This document shows positions 34,593-45,306 of a DNA stretch of 63,051 nt, in pieces. The DNA comes from Gymnopilus junonius (taxonomy: Eukaryota; Basidiomycota; Agaricomycetes; Agaricales; Galerinaceae). Where the stretch lies: assembly GCA_015501075.1 (NCBI GenBank), contig JADNYJ010000211.1, positions 1-63,051 of the forward strand, written 5' to 3'. Every line of letters starts with the position of its first letter. Position 1 is the stretch's first letter. A program made the translations under genes and the position numbers. Below the pieces are notes generated by a model, which ran no database searches, was not told where the DNA came from, and saw only the letters and a list, made by a program, of their open reading frames with translations.

Positions 34593-36077
34593 TGAACCAG
34601 GTTTTGGGCTGGATAGCGGTGTTGGTGAGACAAAAAGAAAAAAAAAAGAAAAAGAAAAAGGAAGGAGGAAGGAGGAAAGGAGGAAGGAAAGGGACACTTC
34701 CTCCTGGTCTCAACTGCGTCAATAACCCTCTCTGACCTACCCAATCAAGGCCATTGCATGCCTTGAGCCTCCGAGGCTGTAATTTTAGGTACAGAAGCTG
34801 ACTATTTTTAATTTTCGCGCCTGGGGTGCTGGATACTCGCGTAGATGATCAGAACGACCCTTTTCTTATGCCTTTTTTCTAAATCTTATTCGCTGTGCAG
34901 TCCAGATACTCGCTTAGATACACCGTGTGATTTTGGGAACTAGGCCCTACTGGTAATAGCATGATCATGACTTCAAGTTGAGTCTCAGTCAATTTTCTTG
35001 AGAGTACATGGACTAGTGCATTCAACCTTTTAATTGCAATGTTATTATATATATATATTTATTTCCTGTGATGCCATGCCTCGACGATGCTACGGTAGCT
35101 ACTAATTTTCGCCATCGGCGGTGTTCCGAGGCAATGGCTTCGCAAGGACTCGGAGCGCCGGCTTCTGGAATGACCGGTCACGTTCTTCGCTTACATAATA
35201 TTATTTTCGAACTCAGAGTCAGAATCAGTATCCATCACCAACACAGGCAACCAGCCAGGTTTTGGAGTGGAATAGAGAATTCAGTTTTAGGAAGCTTCCC
35301 CAAAAGAAAAAAAAATAGGCCTAAGGTCTAGATCCATTGCGCTATTCAAATTTCAGAATTCCCCGACTCTATCACGTGAGTGATAGATAGAAAGGGTTCT
35401 TGTCGAGTTCGAAATGAACGACTCCCGCCAATGTCGGTCTGAGCTTTCCCACGGCCTTGAACTATGCAGCATGCTAAGATAAGATAATTGTCGCATTTGG
35501 TCAGATGAAAAAAGGAAGGAATATTTAATGTGAGATATTAAATATTTGGATTCTCGGAAAGCAAGGTATATACAAGAAATTCATTGGTTATGGATAACTT
35601 GGGGGTGCCTAGGGCTTGCCCGGGCTCCTCAGATTTGGATCTCAAGGCGATTTCAGATGCTCCAAAGGCTGTACCGAATCACAGTGAAGTTTTGGTCAGT
35701 GGTTTTGACCAAATGTGAATGATCCAAATGTTTTCAGGATTTGAGGAAGCCCAAGCAAGACCTGAGCATCTAGTGAGCTCGATTGTGGCGAACAAGTGCC
35801 GAAGCCAACGAGCTGTACCAACCAGAGTGTAAGCTCTAGCCAGCAGGTTGGCGAGGCAAGGTGAGGCAAGCTGGCAACCCAATTGAGTGTCACTCTGGTT
35901 CTAACTGGACCAGGAACCAAAAGTAAGCAACTAAATGAAGTCATTGAATTGTGTACAGAGGTATCTCTATGAATGGAGTCTGAAAGCTAATTGAGTTTGA
36001 GTATCATACAGTGGTAGTGAAGTGCAGGTAACAGATAATCTATGCTGAATGGGTACAAATAAGTCATGCTGAGAGAG
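34593..36077. other. E1 interior, no supported gene
   Basis: Contains a purine-rich tract (about 34629-34690), an AT repeat near 35046-35060, a CpG-rich patch near 35085-35180 unlike its CpG-poor surroundings, and sequence of unknown origin up to the recombinase gene. Confidence 0.45.
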
Positions 36078-37284
36078 TTACAGTGAGAGAGAGCCATCTG
36101 ATGCAGTAAGTAAATGAGCAGGAATTCTGTTATCAATGCAAAATTGTTCAAATATGGCAGCGAGATTATCTAAGTGGGCCTTGTTATAAGCTTTTGAGGT
36201 GGCCATGGGTAAAATCTCTTCCATGCGCCGCCAGTAGAGGAGGAAGGCTAACAATGTCCAGCCCCCAGTTGCTGCCATGATCTTGGGTGGTACTCCAGCC
36301 AGTAAAAGCTCAACAGCACCTCCGATGTGAAAGCTGTGCCCAAGAACATGTGTGAGTAAAGCTGAAGACCAGACAGAGGTGACAAAGTGGAGGAAATCAT
36401 GTTTGAAGAGAATCTTCGGTGACCCTGAAGGTGAAGTGTAGGCAAAAAGCGAAAATGAGGAAGGAATGGTGGTGTTGATTGCTAGATGATTTTGGAGGGC
36501 AAGTACTGGGCAGAGAGGGTCACCTGATGGATGTGCAGTGAGGATAATATTAGCTCCTAATTCCTTGGTGGTCTTTGTCCAAGGAATATGGAAGCTGGCA
36601 GATTGGGAGCCACCGCGAACAGTGCAAAATGTGACCCTAGAGTCAATGTAAGTATATGAAGGTAACAACAAGGAAGTATGCATACTCAGCAGAATGTAGC
36701 ACATGGAATTTGGCATTAAATGCAGCAGCAGTAGTGACTGTCATCTCACCCAGATGACAGCAGCCCCAGAATGTGACAAGTGCGACCACCCAGACAGCTG
36801 CATGGAAAGGATCAGAGATGTTGATGGCCTGACAAAGGCATGAGAGGTGTTCGATAGAGACTGGAGAATGCAGGGGTCACTTGTGTGCAGTACCCTCCTT
36901 GTTAGCAGAAGTGTGGGCCAGTTGTACCCAATTGTCATCACCATACCAAGGCGCGTGGTGCATAATATGCCAGCTATGCAAACCAGACATCCAAGTGCGG
37001 ATGGTGTTGCCTGACTGACATCCCTTGTATTCACCAATAAAGGCACATAAAAGGGCATAGTCAGCTGGCATGTGAGCTTCTTCACTGATCTCCCATTTGT
37101 CACAGAACTGGGTGAAGCGAAGAGGACCTGCACCGTACGTCGACTTGGTGTTTGGAGCCAAACCACCATGAACTGCCATCATGGCCGACTGAACTAAAGG
37201 TCCAGGTAGCTTCTGCTCTAGCTCAGCACAATGGCGTGCCCCAAATGGTGTGTCCCAAACAAAGATCTGATCAGCAGCAGCCAT
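36078..37284 (-). pseudogene. Tyrosine recombinase of the DIRS-like element
   Basis: The N-terminal core-binding part (APNTKSTYGAGPLRFTQFCD, IRTWMSGLHSWH) runs from 37284. A TGA at 36877-36879 sits where the frame continues on both sides (AHK, then PLHSPVSIEHLSCL). The catalytic part has WGCCHLGE, where family members have Arg for the His, then an intron of about 50 bp near 36640-36685, and VLGHSFHIGGAVELLLAGVP, where HxxR reads HxxH. It is followed by GGW and the probable nucleophile Tyr in LLYWRR. Both lost arginines are CAT or CAC codons, one G-to-A step from CGT or CGC. The enzyme would not cut DNA. Confidence 0.75.
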
Positions 37285-37615
37285 GTGTGGGCAAAGGGGA
37301 TTATTGGTGATAGAACAGCCTGGTTGAGGTGTTCAGGGAATAATTATGTGATTAGGTGTATAAGATGGGAAGCTCAGAAGTTGTGTAGGTGTAGCCACTG
37401 TAGCAGAGGATGGTAGCTGCAATGGAGGTGCTGAGTGGGCAGCTACCGAAGGGGAAGATAAATTAATAGCTGGGGAGTGTGGTTGGGAAGGGTGTTGAAA
37501 AGGATGAAAAGAATTTCGAGGAAGAGTGGGGCGCAGTAAGGTTGATTCCGGAGAGTTCTCCTCACCCACTGACCTCTTGATGACATGTGTTGATGAAGTG
37601 AGTTTGTGGTCAAGA
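37285..37615. other. Spacer between recombinase and RNase H frames
   Basis: About 330 bp. A minus-strand frame rich in Pro, Ser and Thr crosses it without recognisable motifs and may be a linker or an intron. Confidence 0.35.
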
Positions 37616-39901
37616 CTAAACATCAAGGAAGGAATCAGCAAGCTCCATCGGGAGCTTGAAATTGGGATACATGCATGACCCAGAAGGTCCTGATTCTCCG
37701 CACAAGATGGGATCAGCTGGGTTAGCTTCAGACTTGATATAAACAATGCTGGGAGTGATAAAATTATCTGTGAAGGTAAGGTAGGTATGACGAACAGAGA
37801 GATTGATATGTGTGTTGGGACTGTGGCCCTTCTCGAGAGCACCAATAGTGCCTTGGTTGTCAGAATGAATAAGCAAGTATTGGTCTTGTAGACCCATATC
37901 CTCAAGAAAGTATGCAAGGATTTCAATAGTGACAGTCTCCAGCCAACAGATGTCCCTGCCTGCAACCTTCCAGGAAGGTGATAGCTGGAAAGGAGCCCAG
38001 AACTCGCCGATAACAATGCCTATTCCCCATGATGTCGATGCATCGACATAAAGGCCTAGGTCCTGCAGAGGGCCGCGAGGGCACAAAGGGCATGAAATGC
38101 ATGGTGCTTCTAGTCTAGCGAGCCACCATTTGAGATCAGTGATCACTGAATGAGGAGGGTAGTGAGTAATCATAGTGTTGTCATGGAATGAAGAGGTGAA
38201 GTTTGAGAGTGAAGGAAGGCAGGAGCGACCATCCAAGTAGACAAAGGTGACATGACATAAAGATCCATGGATCTTCTCCACATCAAGAAGGTGGCATGGA
38301 TGGCCCTCGAAAGCATTGATAAAGCAATGGACGTGCTCATGAAATTTGAGCCGTTTCTCATTTGGAAGACTGACAAGTTTCCACGGGATGTCCCAGAGGA
38401 AGCCAATGAAGGTAGTGATGAAGATGAAGTCATCATCGCCTTTCTCCTCATGCCAGGGTATGCCCAAAGGACTGATGCGATGAAGCATCTCTGCATGATC
38501 ATAGTCATAAGAGTAGTTGCCTGCTCGGAAGGAGCCTGTGGCAGAAGGGGTACGGAAGGCCTTGAGGTCATCTTCATATTTTGGGATAGGGGAGACACCT
38601 TCACCTTCCAGAATATCCACTACGGCATTAGCTATCATCCCTGCATTACTGCTAGCGCAAGCTGCACCGAAAGAATGGTTATGTTCAATGCAGAATTTCC
38701 CATTAGGGGTCTGAACCACGAGCCATGGTTTGTGAGCAGGAAGGACTGGGCAGGTGTGGTGGAACTTTTCGATGTCCAATGTGCATGCCTGAGTGCCAGG
38801 AGGGGCAAGAGCCACCTGTAAAGAAGTAGTATGAGCATCGGAATTACTCTGGGCAAGGATAAGAAGAGTGGATATGTAAAACGGCAAGCCACAAGTGAGG
38901 TACTTGTGGCAGAGAAGTGAGCACGAGGGCTCCAATGCGAGCCAGTTGCTTGTGATGAGAAGTCGAGCATAAAGAGCTCCAACACAAGTAAGATACTCAT
39001 GATGAGAATGGTGGGCACAAGATATGACAGCCACCCACAAGATGCGAGAAGGACTAAGAGTCCGAGATAATGCGCAAGGGCAAATATCTCAAACCGCATG
39101 AGCGGCAAAGTCGAAAACAACCCCATGTATGAAATGCAAAGGGGTGTGAAATGGGAGAAGAGAAATGAAATAAAATGGGGTGAACTAGGGACTCACCATG
39201 TCAGCAATCTTTGAGGCCATGTCAAAGCATGTTGGGAAATCTTCTTTGCAGATATGGGAGTTCATGGAGGGGTGCAACTTTGAGGACTTAGAGAGGTGTC
39301 AGCAGATCTGGATTTTGTCAAGAGCTCCACGTTGCTGGGGTTGGACAGAGACGATAAGTGGCGATGATTGGAATGGGCCATGTAAGATGAGCTCCACTTC
39401 CTCATGAGAGAAAGGGCCAGACATCCTACCAGCCATGATCTCATTCTGTAGGTAATTATCAATCTCATCCCTGTAAAGCAATGTGGAAGGGTTAGTCGGA
39501 AGGATGACAGTCTCAGTGAGAGCAGGCATGTGGCCCAGTGGAAATCCCTGTCGAAGATTAAGAGGAAGAAGCAGGTAGTCTTTGAGAAGGTTGTGTTTAG
39601 CAAGAAAAGATTCAAAAGCATCGGCACTGTAAGGATGATTGATATGGTCAAAGATCGAGCAGTGCTCATGAGATGAGAAAGGGAGAGGAGGGCGCAAGAC
39701 CACAGAAGAAGAAAAATCAGTGTAGGAGAGGCGAGAAGAATGAGCCACTGAAATAAAATCTTCAGGGAGTTCTGTTGCGGCAGGTCCAGGAGAAGGCATG
39801 GTGATTCTTGCTGCCGCAAAAGGAGCAGACATGGGCTCTTTGGTCTTGACCATGGGTCGTACATGGGCTTGCACCTTCGGAACTGTGAACATTCCAATTA
39901 A
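37616..39901 (-). pseudogene. Reverse transcriptase and RNase H of the DIRS-like element
   Basis: Read from high to low coordinates: FAKHNLLKDYLLLPLNLRQG and an N-terminal RT region; a TGA at 39299-39301 in an otherwise continuing frame (KIQIC, then HLSKSSKLHPSMN); a probable intron with donor gtgagt near 39194 and acceptor near 38821; then APPGTQACTLDIEKF (motif A Asp), SFGAACASSNAG (motif B), KYEDDLKAF (YxDD motif C) and a DIRS-type RNase H with GLYVDASTSWGIGIVIG, LETVTIEILAYFL and LIHSDNQGTIGALEKG. It ends at 37616. One or more stops make this copy non-functional as it stands. Confidence 0.7.
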
Positions 39902-39911
39902 TGCAGAGTGG

Positions 39912-41102
39912 TCAGTCATTGGAAGTGGTGAGGCCAAGGGCTGAGCTGATTTTAGCCCATATTGATTTTCCATCAGCGAACTTTGTAACTGGGTTCTTGA
40001 TGTGGTGGAAAATGTTGTGACCTCTCTCCGCACATATGAGGCAGCAGGCGTTGGAGGAGGAGGATGGACGGCTGCTGCTGGATGGAAAGGACTGCGAGGT
40101 AGTCTGGGAGCGAGAGAACCTTGGAGGTGCTTTGTTGTACTGGGAGTTTCCACCGTGGTTAGCCGGTGGGAATCTCGGTGCCTGTTCTTGAGCTTGAAGC
40201 TCCTTGTGAAGCATGTAGCTGGACTTCGCCATGAGAAAGGCTGTGCCATAGTCCTGTGCAGAAAATGCAAGTAAATGGCTGTGGTGATCACAGCAGAATT
40301 CCAACTCCATGTGTTTCCAAGCATCATATAATTCATCCCTCTCATCTAGCCTGTTAAAAAAATTAAAGTGCCTTTCATACCATAATGCGTGCACTCCCTC
40401 AGTGCCCTGTTTGTCACGCGAGACCTGGAAAGACCACATGTTTATGGCTGCCTCACTCCATTGGCTAGCTGTCAGTGTCAACTCTTGCCCAAAGCGAGGC
40501 AAAAGCTTTGCAATGTCCAGAATATAAATCCCCTTCGACTCACCAGGTAGAGGGTTTGACTTCACTGTGGGAAGAGTGGCACCTTCATCAATCAAAGCAC
40601 GTAAATGTTTGGTCAAGAAGAATGTCAATGGTACCACGACACAGTGTTCTGTGTCATATAAACTTTCTGTGAATTCGATCAGGACAGGTTCGCCAACTCT
40701 TTTGGCAATGTGGTTTGCCCTGTCCATGCACTTCCTCTTCACAGTCTTAATCTCTTCTGCCAACATATCTGTAGTGTCCACACCTTTCCTCTTCTTATCT
40801 TCTCTCTCAAGCAACTCTTCATCCACCAGCTGCATAGCCAAGCTGTTGTAAACAAGGTCCTTAACGGTTAAGAAAAAGGACATGATCTTTAGTCAGGCCA
40901 TGTCTTTCAGATCGATCATGATCAAAGATGCATTCTTGGAGCCAGAGTCTGGATAGGTGGTGGGATCGAGCTCGTGATTTAATGTTTTGAGAGATCTGGC
41001 CTCATTTTCGGCTTCAATCTGTTTGTTCTTTTTTAGGATGGCCAGGAGAGGTAAAGACTTCAGAAGTGCGATTACAATGCTTTTATGTAAGTAAAACATC
41101 AT
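39912..41102 (-). pseudogene. Gag-like protein of the DIRS-like element
   Basis: A long minus-strand frame with helical N-terminal half (VDEELLEREDKKRKGVDTTD, FGQELTLTASQWSEAAINMW), a Ser/Pro-rich linker and a C-terminal Cys-His knuckle CLICAERGHNIFHH resembling those of mushroom tyrosine-recombinase retroelements. The frame runs upstream through TGA at 40893-40895 without shifting (KNASLIMIDLKDMA, stop, LKIMSFFLTVKD), again one C-to-T step from CGA. The part below 40883 is an uninterrupted 323 codons. Confidence 0.65.
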
Positions 41103-42520
41103 TCTTTTAGAGGACGTTCTTGTAATGCTCTGTGATCCTGCAGCATCTCAACATGTCTGCAATCAGGACAATGGCATGCTTGTTCAGCTTGGTCCGGCTC
41201 TGCAGTCAAGCTGATGGCATGCTTGTCCAGCTTTATCTGGCATATTCTTCTGCCATGTTCTTTTTCTTCAACAAACCATTGGTTCTTGTCATGGCAGTAT
41301 TCTCTGTTTGTTGTTAAATTTTACTGCTGTGAAACTTGTTTGGTATGTATAAATATTAATGGGCTTGTTTGATGGAAATATGTTTTTGGAAGATGGCTGT
41401 GAATGGAGCCCTAGTGCAAGGCAGTTATATTTAGATTCAGATTATTTTTAAATGCTGTATCTTATCCGCTGATATAAGCGGTGGAGGGATGCCACTTATA
41501 TAATATAATAAGTTACAGGGCTGCTGGAATTAATGTTTGAAAGTCTGGTCTGGTCCAGTTTTTGGGTGGCCGAGGACCCTAACCGAGACCGAGACCAGTT
41601 AGGTAAAATTAGAAATGTCTAAATAACTGGACCGGACTGCAACTAACTGGTCTTGATCAGTCTTGTGCAGTTATTTGCAGTTATATAACTGGTTTTAACT
41701 GGTTACAGTTATAACCAGTTATCAACCAGTTATAACCAGTTTTTTTGGCATAAATAATTGTCTCATAGTGTAAACTAAATGAATCACAATTTTTATGGTC
41801 AAAATGAGCTCAAGAACATCACAAACGGTTGAGAAATGATAAAATTAGAGCAGATTCAACAATTTTTGCGAGTATTGCTATAACTTTCTTAATTCTCAAC
41901 CGAATTTTACGTTTTCTGGGTCGTTCAAAAGCTATAATATGTGGGTATAATCATGCAAAATTTCAGAATTTTATGACTGGTCCTAACTGGTTAAGACCAG
42001 TTTTAAGCAGTTACAAAAATTCTAAAATTTAGACTAACTGCTAACCAGACTGTGGTTTATGGTTACAATGGTTAGTATATTTTGCAGTTAGCATCAGTTA
42101 ATGCAATATGAACTTCAACAAATGCCTCATGTGCCAGCAGTGTGTGGCAAAAGGCAGCTATATTTAGATTTGACTTATTATTAGTATCTGGAGCTGGGTG
42201 TGTGATTATATCAGCAGCGTTCCTCCGCTGCTTACATAATCTAATATCTGTGCCAAGGTACTATCGGATTTGCTGTTCAAGGTGTGTTCTATTTTATTCT
42301 GAAGGGCATATATTTAAATTTTACCTATCATCATATATAGATGGTCTAATACTATTTGTGAAGTAGGAAAAGCATTGTCCTGCCATGCAAAGCAGTGGCC
42401 CACTAAAACAAGTAAGTGTAGGGGTGGTGTGAGTCTTTGGTACCTGGGCCTGTGTGGCAGTAGTAGGGCCTGGACCCACTGCAGTGGCAGTGGTGTTGTT
42501 GGGGATGGGATCCGGGGCCA
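41103..42520. repeat. Insertion-like region with ACTGGT/ACCAGT-rich low-complexity repeat
   Basis: From about 41530 to 42080 the sequence is dominated by imperfect, often back-to-back copies of AACTGGTT and AACCAGTT, giving many overlapping hairpins. Weak direct similarity exists between 41405-41445 and 42130-42170 (both containing GGCAG-TATATTTAGATT), suggesting boundaries of an inserted unit that may separate the 5' end of the gag-like gene from the rest. Confidence 0.5.
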
Positions 42521-44555
42521 TCTTTGTAAGTAAAAAGCTCGGAATAAAGGACAAGAATGTGAGGTGAGGATGTGAAAAGGATCTGATGAGATGTAAAATG
42601 TGAAAAAGCTTGAAGGAGATTGAGAAAGCCTTTTTCCTGTGTCAGAACCAGATCTCAAGCGATAAGGGAAAGAGGCCCTTTGTGGGGAGGATATATTCTT
42701 ATTTGTGGATGTGATTACAGGTAGGATAAATCTGGTTCTGATGCTCATTGTCTTATCCTTAGATGAGCTTGGCATCGTACCTCAGCAGCCCATCACAGAA
42801 TTTATTCACTTTCTTCTACATATCTGAACTGCAAATTTTTTAGCTTACAAAAATTTCAACATTTTCTGCATTACATATTTTACTATAGAAGTAACATAAT
42901 TACCCTTCAGCTGGCTGCGAGGAGGCAACCGAAGGTTGGCGACAAGCAGCCAGCAGTAAACTTGCATTTTATGTAGATCTTAAAAGGATGCAAATGGCAC
43001 TGATTGTAAGTTTTACTGAGAAAGCTAGAGTCAGGGATTGGCGCTTGCACTGCTATGGGATCTTATACACAAAAATTGGCCACGTGGCCAGGCATGCCCA
43101 AAGGGCCATGTTATATGGCAGATTCGCTGTGTTGAGGGCTTTCTGAAATGGGACGGTCTCAGATCAAGGACCAATTTCGACCGAGATGACCAAAGCAAAG
43201 TCTGAAAGACCATTTTGAGTGCACGTGATGTTCGCGGGCATGTGCCCCCGCAATGCATGTCCTGCTGCTAGGCTTGACCAAGCACATCGGGATACAATTC
43301 CAGGCTAGAAAATTGTCAAAATTTTTTTTAATTAGTTTAGGATGTTATGTAACATAAATTAGCAGCTCTCAAATGTTTCTACAAGCTATTATATAGCCCA
43401 AACTCGCAAAATATCATTTTTACCCAGGAGAAGGAGGAGATGATGCATACAGATCCATCATTCTTCATCCAAATAATGCAAACCATTTTTTAATAGAAGT
43501 AAGCTAATGTACCCTGGATATTTCAAGCCGAACTGAGAGGTCAAAGACCGATTTTTAACACAGAAATTATTATTTCTCCATATCTTTCTATCTAAGAGGA
43601 GGAAAGAGTATGGTCCAGGTAAGTCAATCATTGGCCAATTTTTCCAATTCTTTTTTCATATTAAGGTTATGTAATAGTAAAAAACATCTAATATAAGCCA
43701 AGACGTATGCTCTCTCTCTTTTTGTCTGAAATTCACAGCTTTGCTATAAATCAAAAAGTTCCAAGGAAGGAAAATGAGGTCTAGAGAAGTCAATTCTGGA
43801 CTAAATGATGTAATTCTTTTTACATCTTATATGTCTTTATTCCCCTTACTTAACACAAACTTGACGCTAGGCGAGCACTTATTTTGTTGTGAAAAAATCC
43901 AAGGTTTGTCTGATTTTCGCTTTTTTGGAGGAAAAAAAATAGGTTTCAGGAGAGTCAGTTCTCTTAAAAATGTTCAATAGATCCCTGATAAAGATGTACT
44001 AAAATATAGCTCAAAGTGACCTTCCAAAACCAGGGTGATCTACCTGCTTTATTCTCAAGAGAGTTGCAAGTTACTCATATTTTGGTAAAAGTAGGAAGGA
44101 AAGGATGGGGCTCAAGTAAGTTTATTCCTCACCATATATTCCATAAGCCAAGGGATATTAAGGACTGTATCCTTTGATATTTTAACCCTGTCAATTCCTT
44201 AGATCACCTTCTGAAATCAGTCTTGCAGAGTGTACAGTAGTTGATTATGACACTTCTTGCTTCACAGAATTATCTCAAACCCCACTCATCTCACTATTGT
44301 CTTCAACAGTCACATCAGATCTCTAATTGGAACCAATCTTCAGTCAATATAATACTGAATAGTATTTAGAATCCATGTAAAGGTACATCCAATCTTGGCT
44401 TCAAGTTGTGCAGCAATAGGCTTTTGTCTTGAGCTGAACCTTATTCCAAGTTTGGAAATCCCTGGCTGAAATTTCTCACTTTGGGACGGAAAGCCCTGGG
44501 TCCAAAAACATACAGATTTGCTTCTGAGAGCCCTTGAAACCACCAATTTTTCTGA
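42521..44555. other. E1 interior, CpG-poor, no supported gene
   Basis: A minus-strand start MAPDPIPNNTTATAVGPG at about 42521 may be the displaced first exon of the DIRS-like gag. A short CpG-richer patch lies at about 43075-43260. The rest is AT-rich and unrecognised. Confidence 0.35.
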
Positions 44556-45085
44556 TATAGAGGCTGGCATTTTATAGATTCACGTGATCTGCATGGGCAA
44601 CCATCTTGTGGGCTGTTAATCCAATAATTCTTTCAAGTACTTATTAAGTTCCTTCCCCCATATTTATGCAAATTAGGTGTGAGTTTTCTTTAATAATGTG
44701 TCTACCATTACTGGTTACCATAATTCTAGTGTGAATGAGCAGGAGAGCCATATTTTTGCATACAATTAGGTGAACCCATTCACTTGCACTCATTACAATT
44801 TACAATAACACCATGGGAAGGTTACCTTTGCATGTTTCTCACTTATTCAAGTGGCATAATTCCTAATTGTGCCAATTGTATTTATCTTTAACTGTTTGAA
44901 CATGCAGCATGGCTAAATCAACATGAGGAAAGGGGTTTACCTCCTAATTGTAGTGGACAAGGGGGGAAATTCAGCAGTTCCAAATTGGGCATGGTTCTGG
45001 TGATGCGTCTGTGTGTCACACTGTAAAAACAGCCTTGACATTGCTCATGCAGATCACGTGAATCTAAAAAATGCCAGCCTCTATA
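44556..45085. mobile_element. 530-bp MITE with 40-bp terminal inverted repeats
   Basis: 44556-44595 (starting TATAGAGGCTGGCATTTT) is the reverse complement of 45046-45085 with a single mismatch. If the outer TA is taken as target duplication, it fits a Tc1/mariner-type MITE. It has no coding capacity. It sits at the inner edge of the E1 right terminal repeat. Confidence 0.75.
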
Positions 45086-45218
45086 TTGCAAGCTTGAGCC
45101 CTTAGCTTTGTTTGTACATCAAAATATTTGACCATGTTTGCTCTCTGATGAAACACATGTGTCCCACTCTCAGATGAAGCTCTTGCGGGTGATACTAGAG
45201 GCTGGTTTTAGGAGCCTG
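45086..45218 (-). repeat. Right terminal inverted repeat of E1
   Basis: Reverse complement of 34437-34592, ending GGTTTTAGGAGCCTG at 45218. The inner edge is cut by the MITE. Confidence 0.7.
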
Positions 45219-45227
45219 AGTAGTTGC
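45219..45227. repeat. 9-bp target site duplication, shared copy 2
   Basis: AGTAGTTGC between the right end of E1 and the left end of E2, serving both. Confidence 0.8.
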
Positions 45228-45306
45228 CAGACTCCAAACCAGTTGTGTGGGCTTAGATTACATAATTGTTCCGAAGATCTAGTGAAACTTGAACACAGTT
45301 AGTGCC
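45228..45306 (+). repeat. Left terminal inverted repeat of E2
   Basis: Matches the reverse complement of 52098-52176 except for TG versus CA at one dinucleotide, which can both derive from CG. Confidence 0.85.

Larger units (their letters stand above)
36078..41102 (-). mobile_element. Tyrosine-recombinase (DIRS-like) retroelement, decayed
   Basis: On the minus strand the order is gag-like, reverse transcriptase plus RNase H, then tyrosine recombinase. That combination, with no DDE integrase and no aspartic protease, defines DIRS-type retrotransposons. Splice-site-like introns interrupt the coding parts. Four stop codons look like CGA to TGA changes, and both catalytic arginines of the recombinase are lost, so the copy is inactive. 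I could not find its termini. A Met-initiated frame with MAPDPIPNN at about 42521 may be its displaced 5' end. Confidence 0.75.
34437..45218. mobile_element. Element E1: 10.8-kb terminal-inverted-repeat element, internally decayed
   Basis: The left end CAGGCTCCTAAAACCAG at 34437 continues for about 155 bp. This stretch matches the reverse complement of 45086-45218 with scattered, mostly CpG, transitions. A perfect 9-bp AGTAGTTGC flanks both ends. The terminus resembles that of neighbouring E2 (CAGACTCCAAACCAG), so both probably belong to one superfamily. No transposase of its own is visible. The interior is occupied by a tyrosine-recombinase retroelement (about 36.1-41.1 kb), an ACTGGT-rich repeat and a MITE next to the right terminus. 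E1 is either non-autonomous or has lost its gene. Confidence 0.7.

Noticed and set aside
38267..38821. 184-codon plus-strand frame
   Set aside because: Antisense shadow of the reverse transcriptase region.
34437..45218. E1 terminal repeats as the inverted terminal repeats of the DIRS-like element itself
   Set aside because: DIRS elements do not make target duplications, whereas E1 has a perfect 9-bp one, and its termini match E2. The retroelement is better read as nested cargo.
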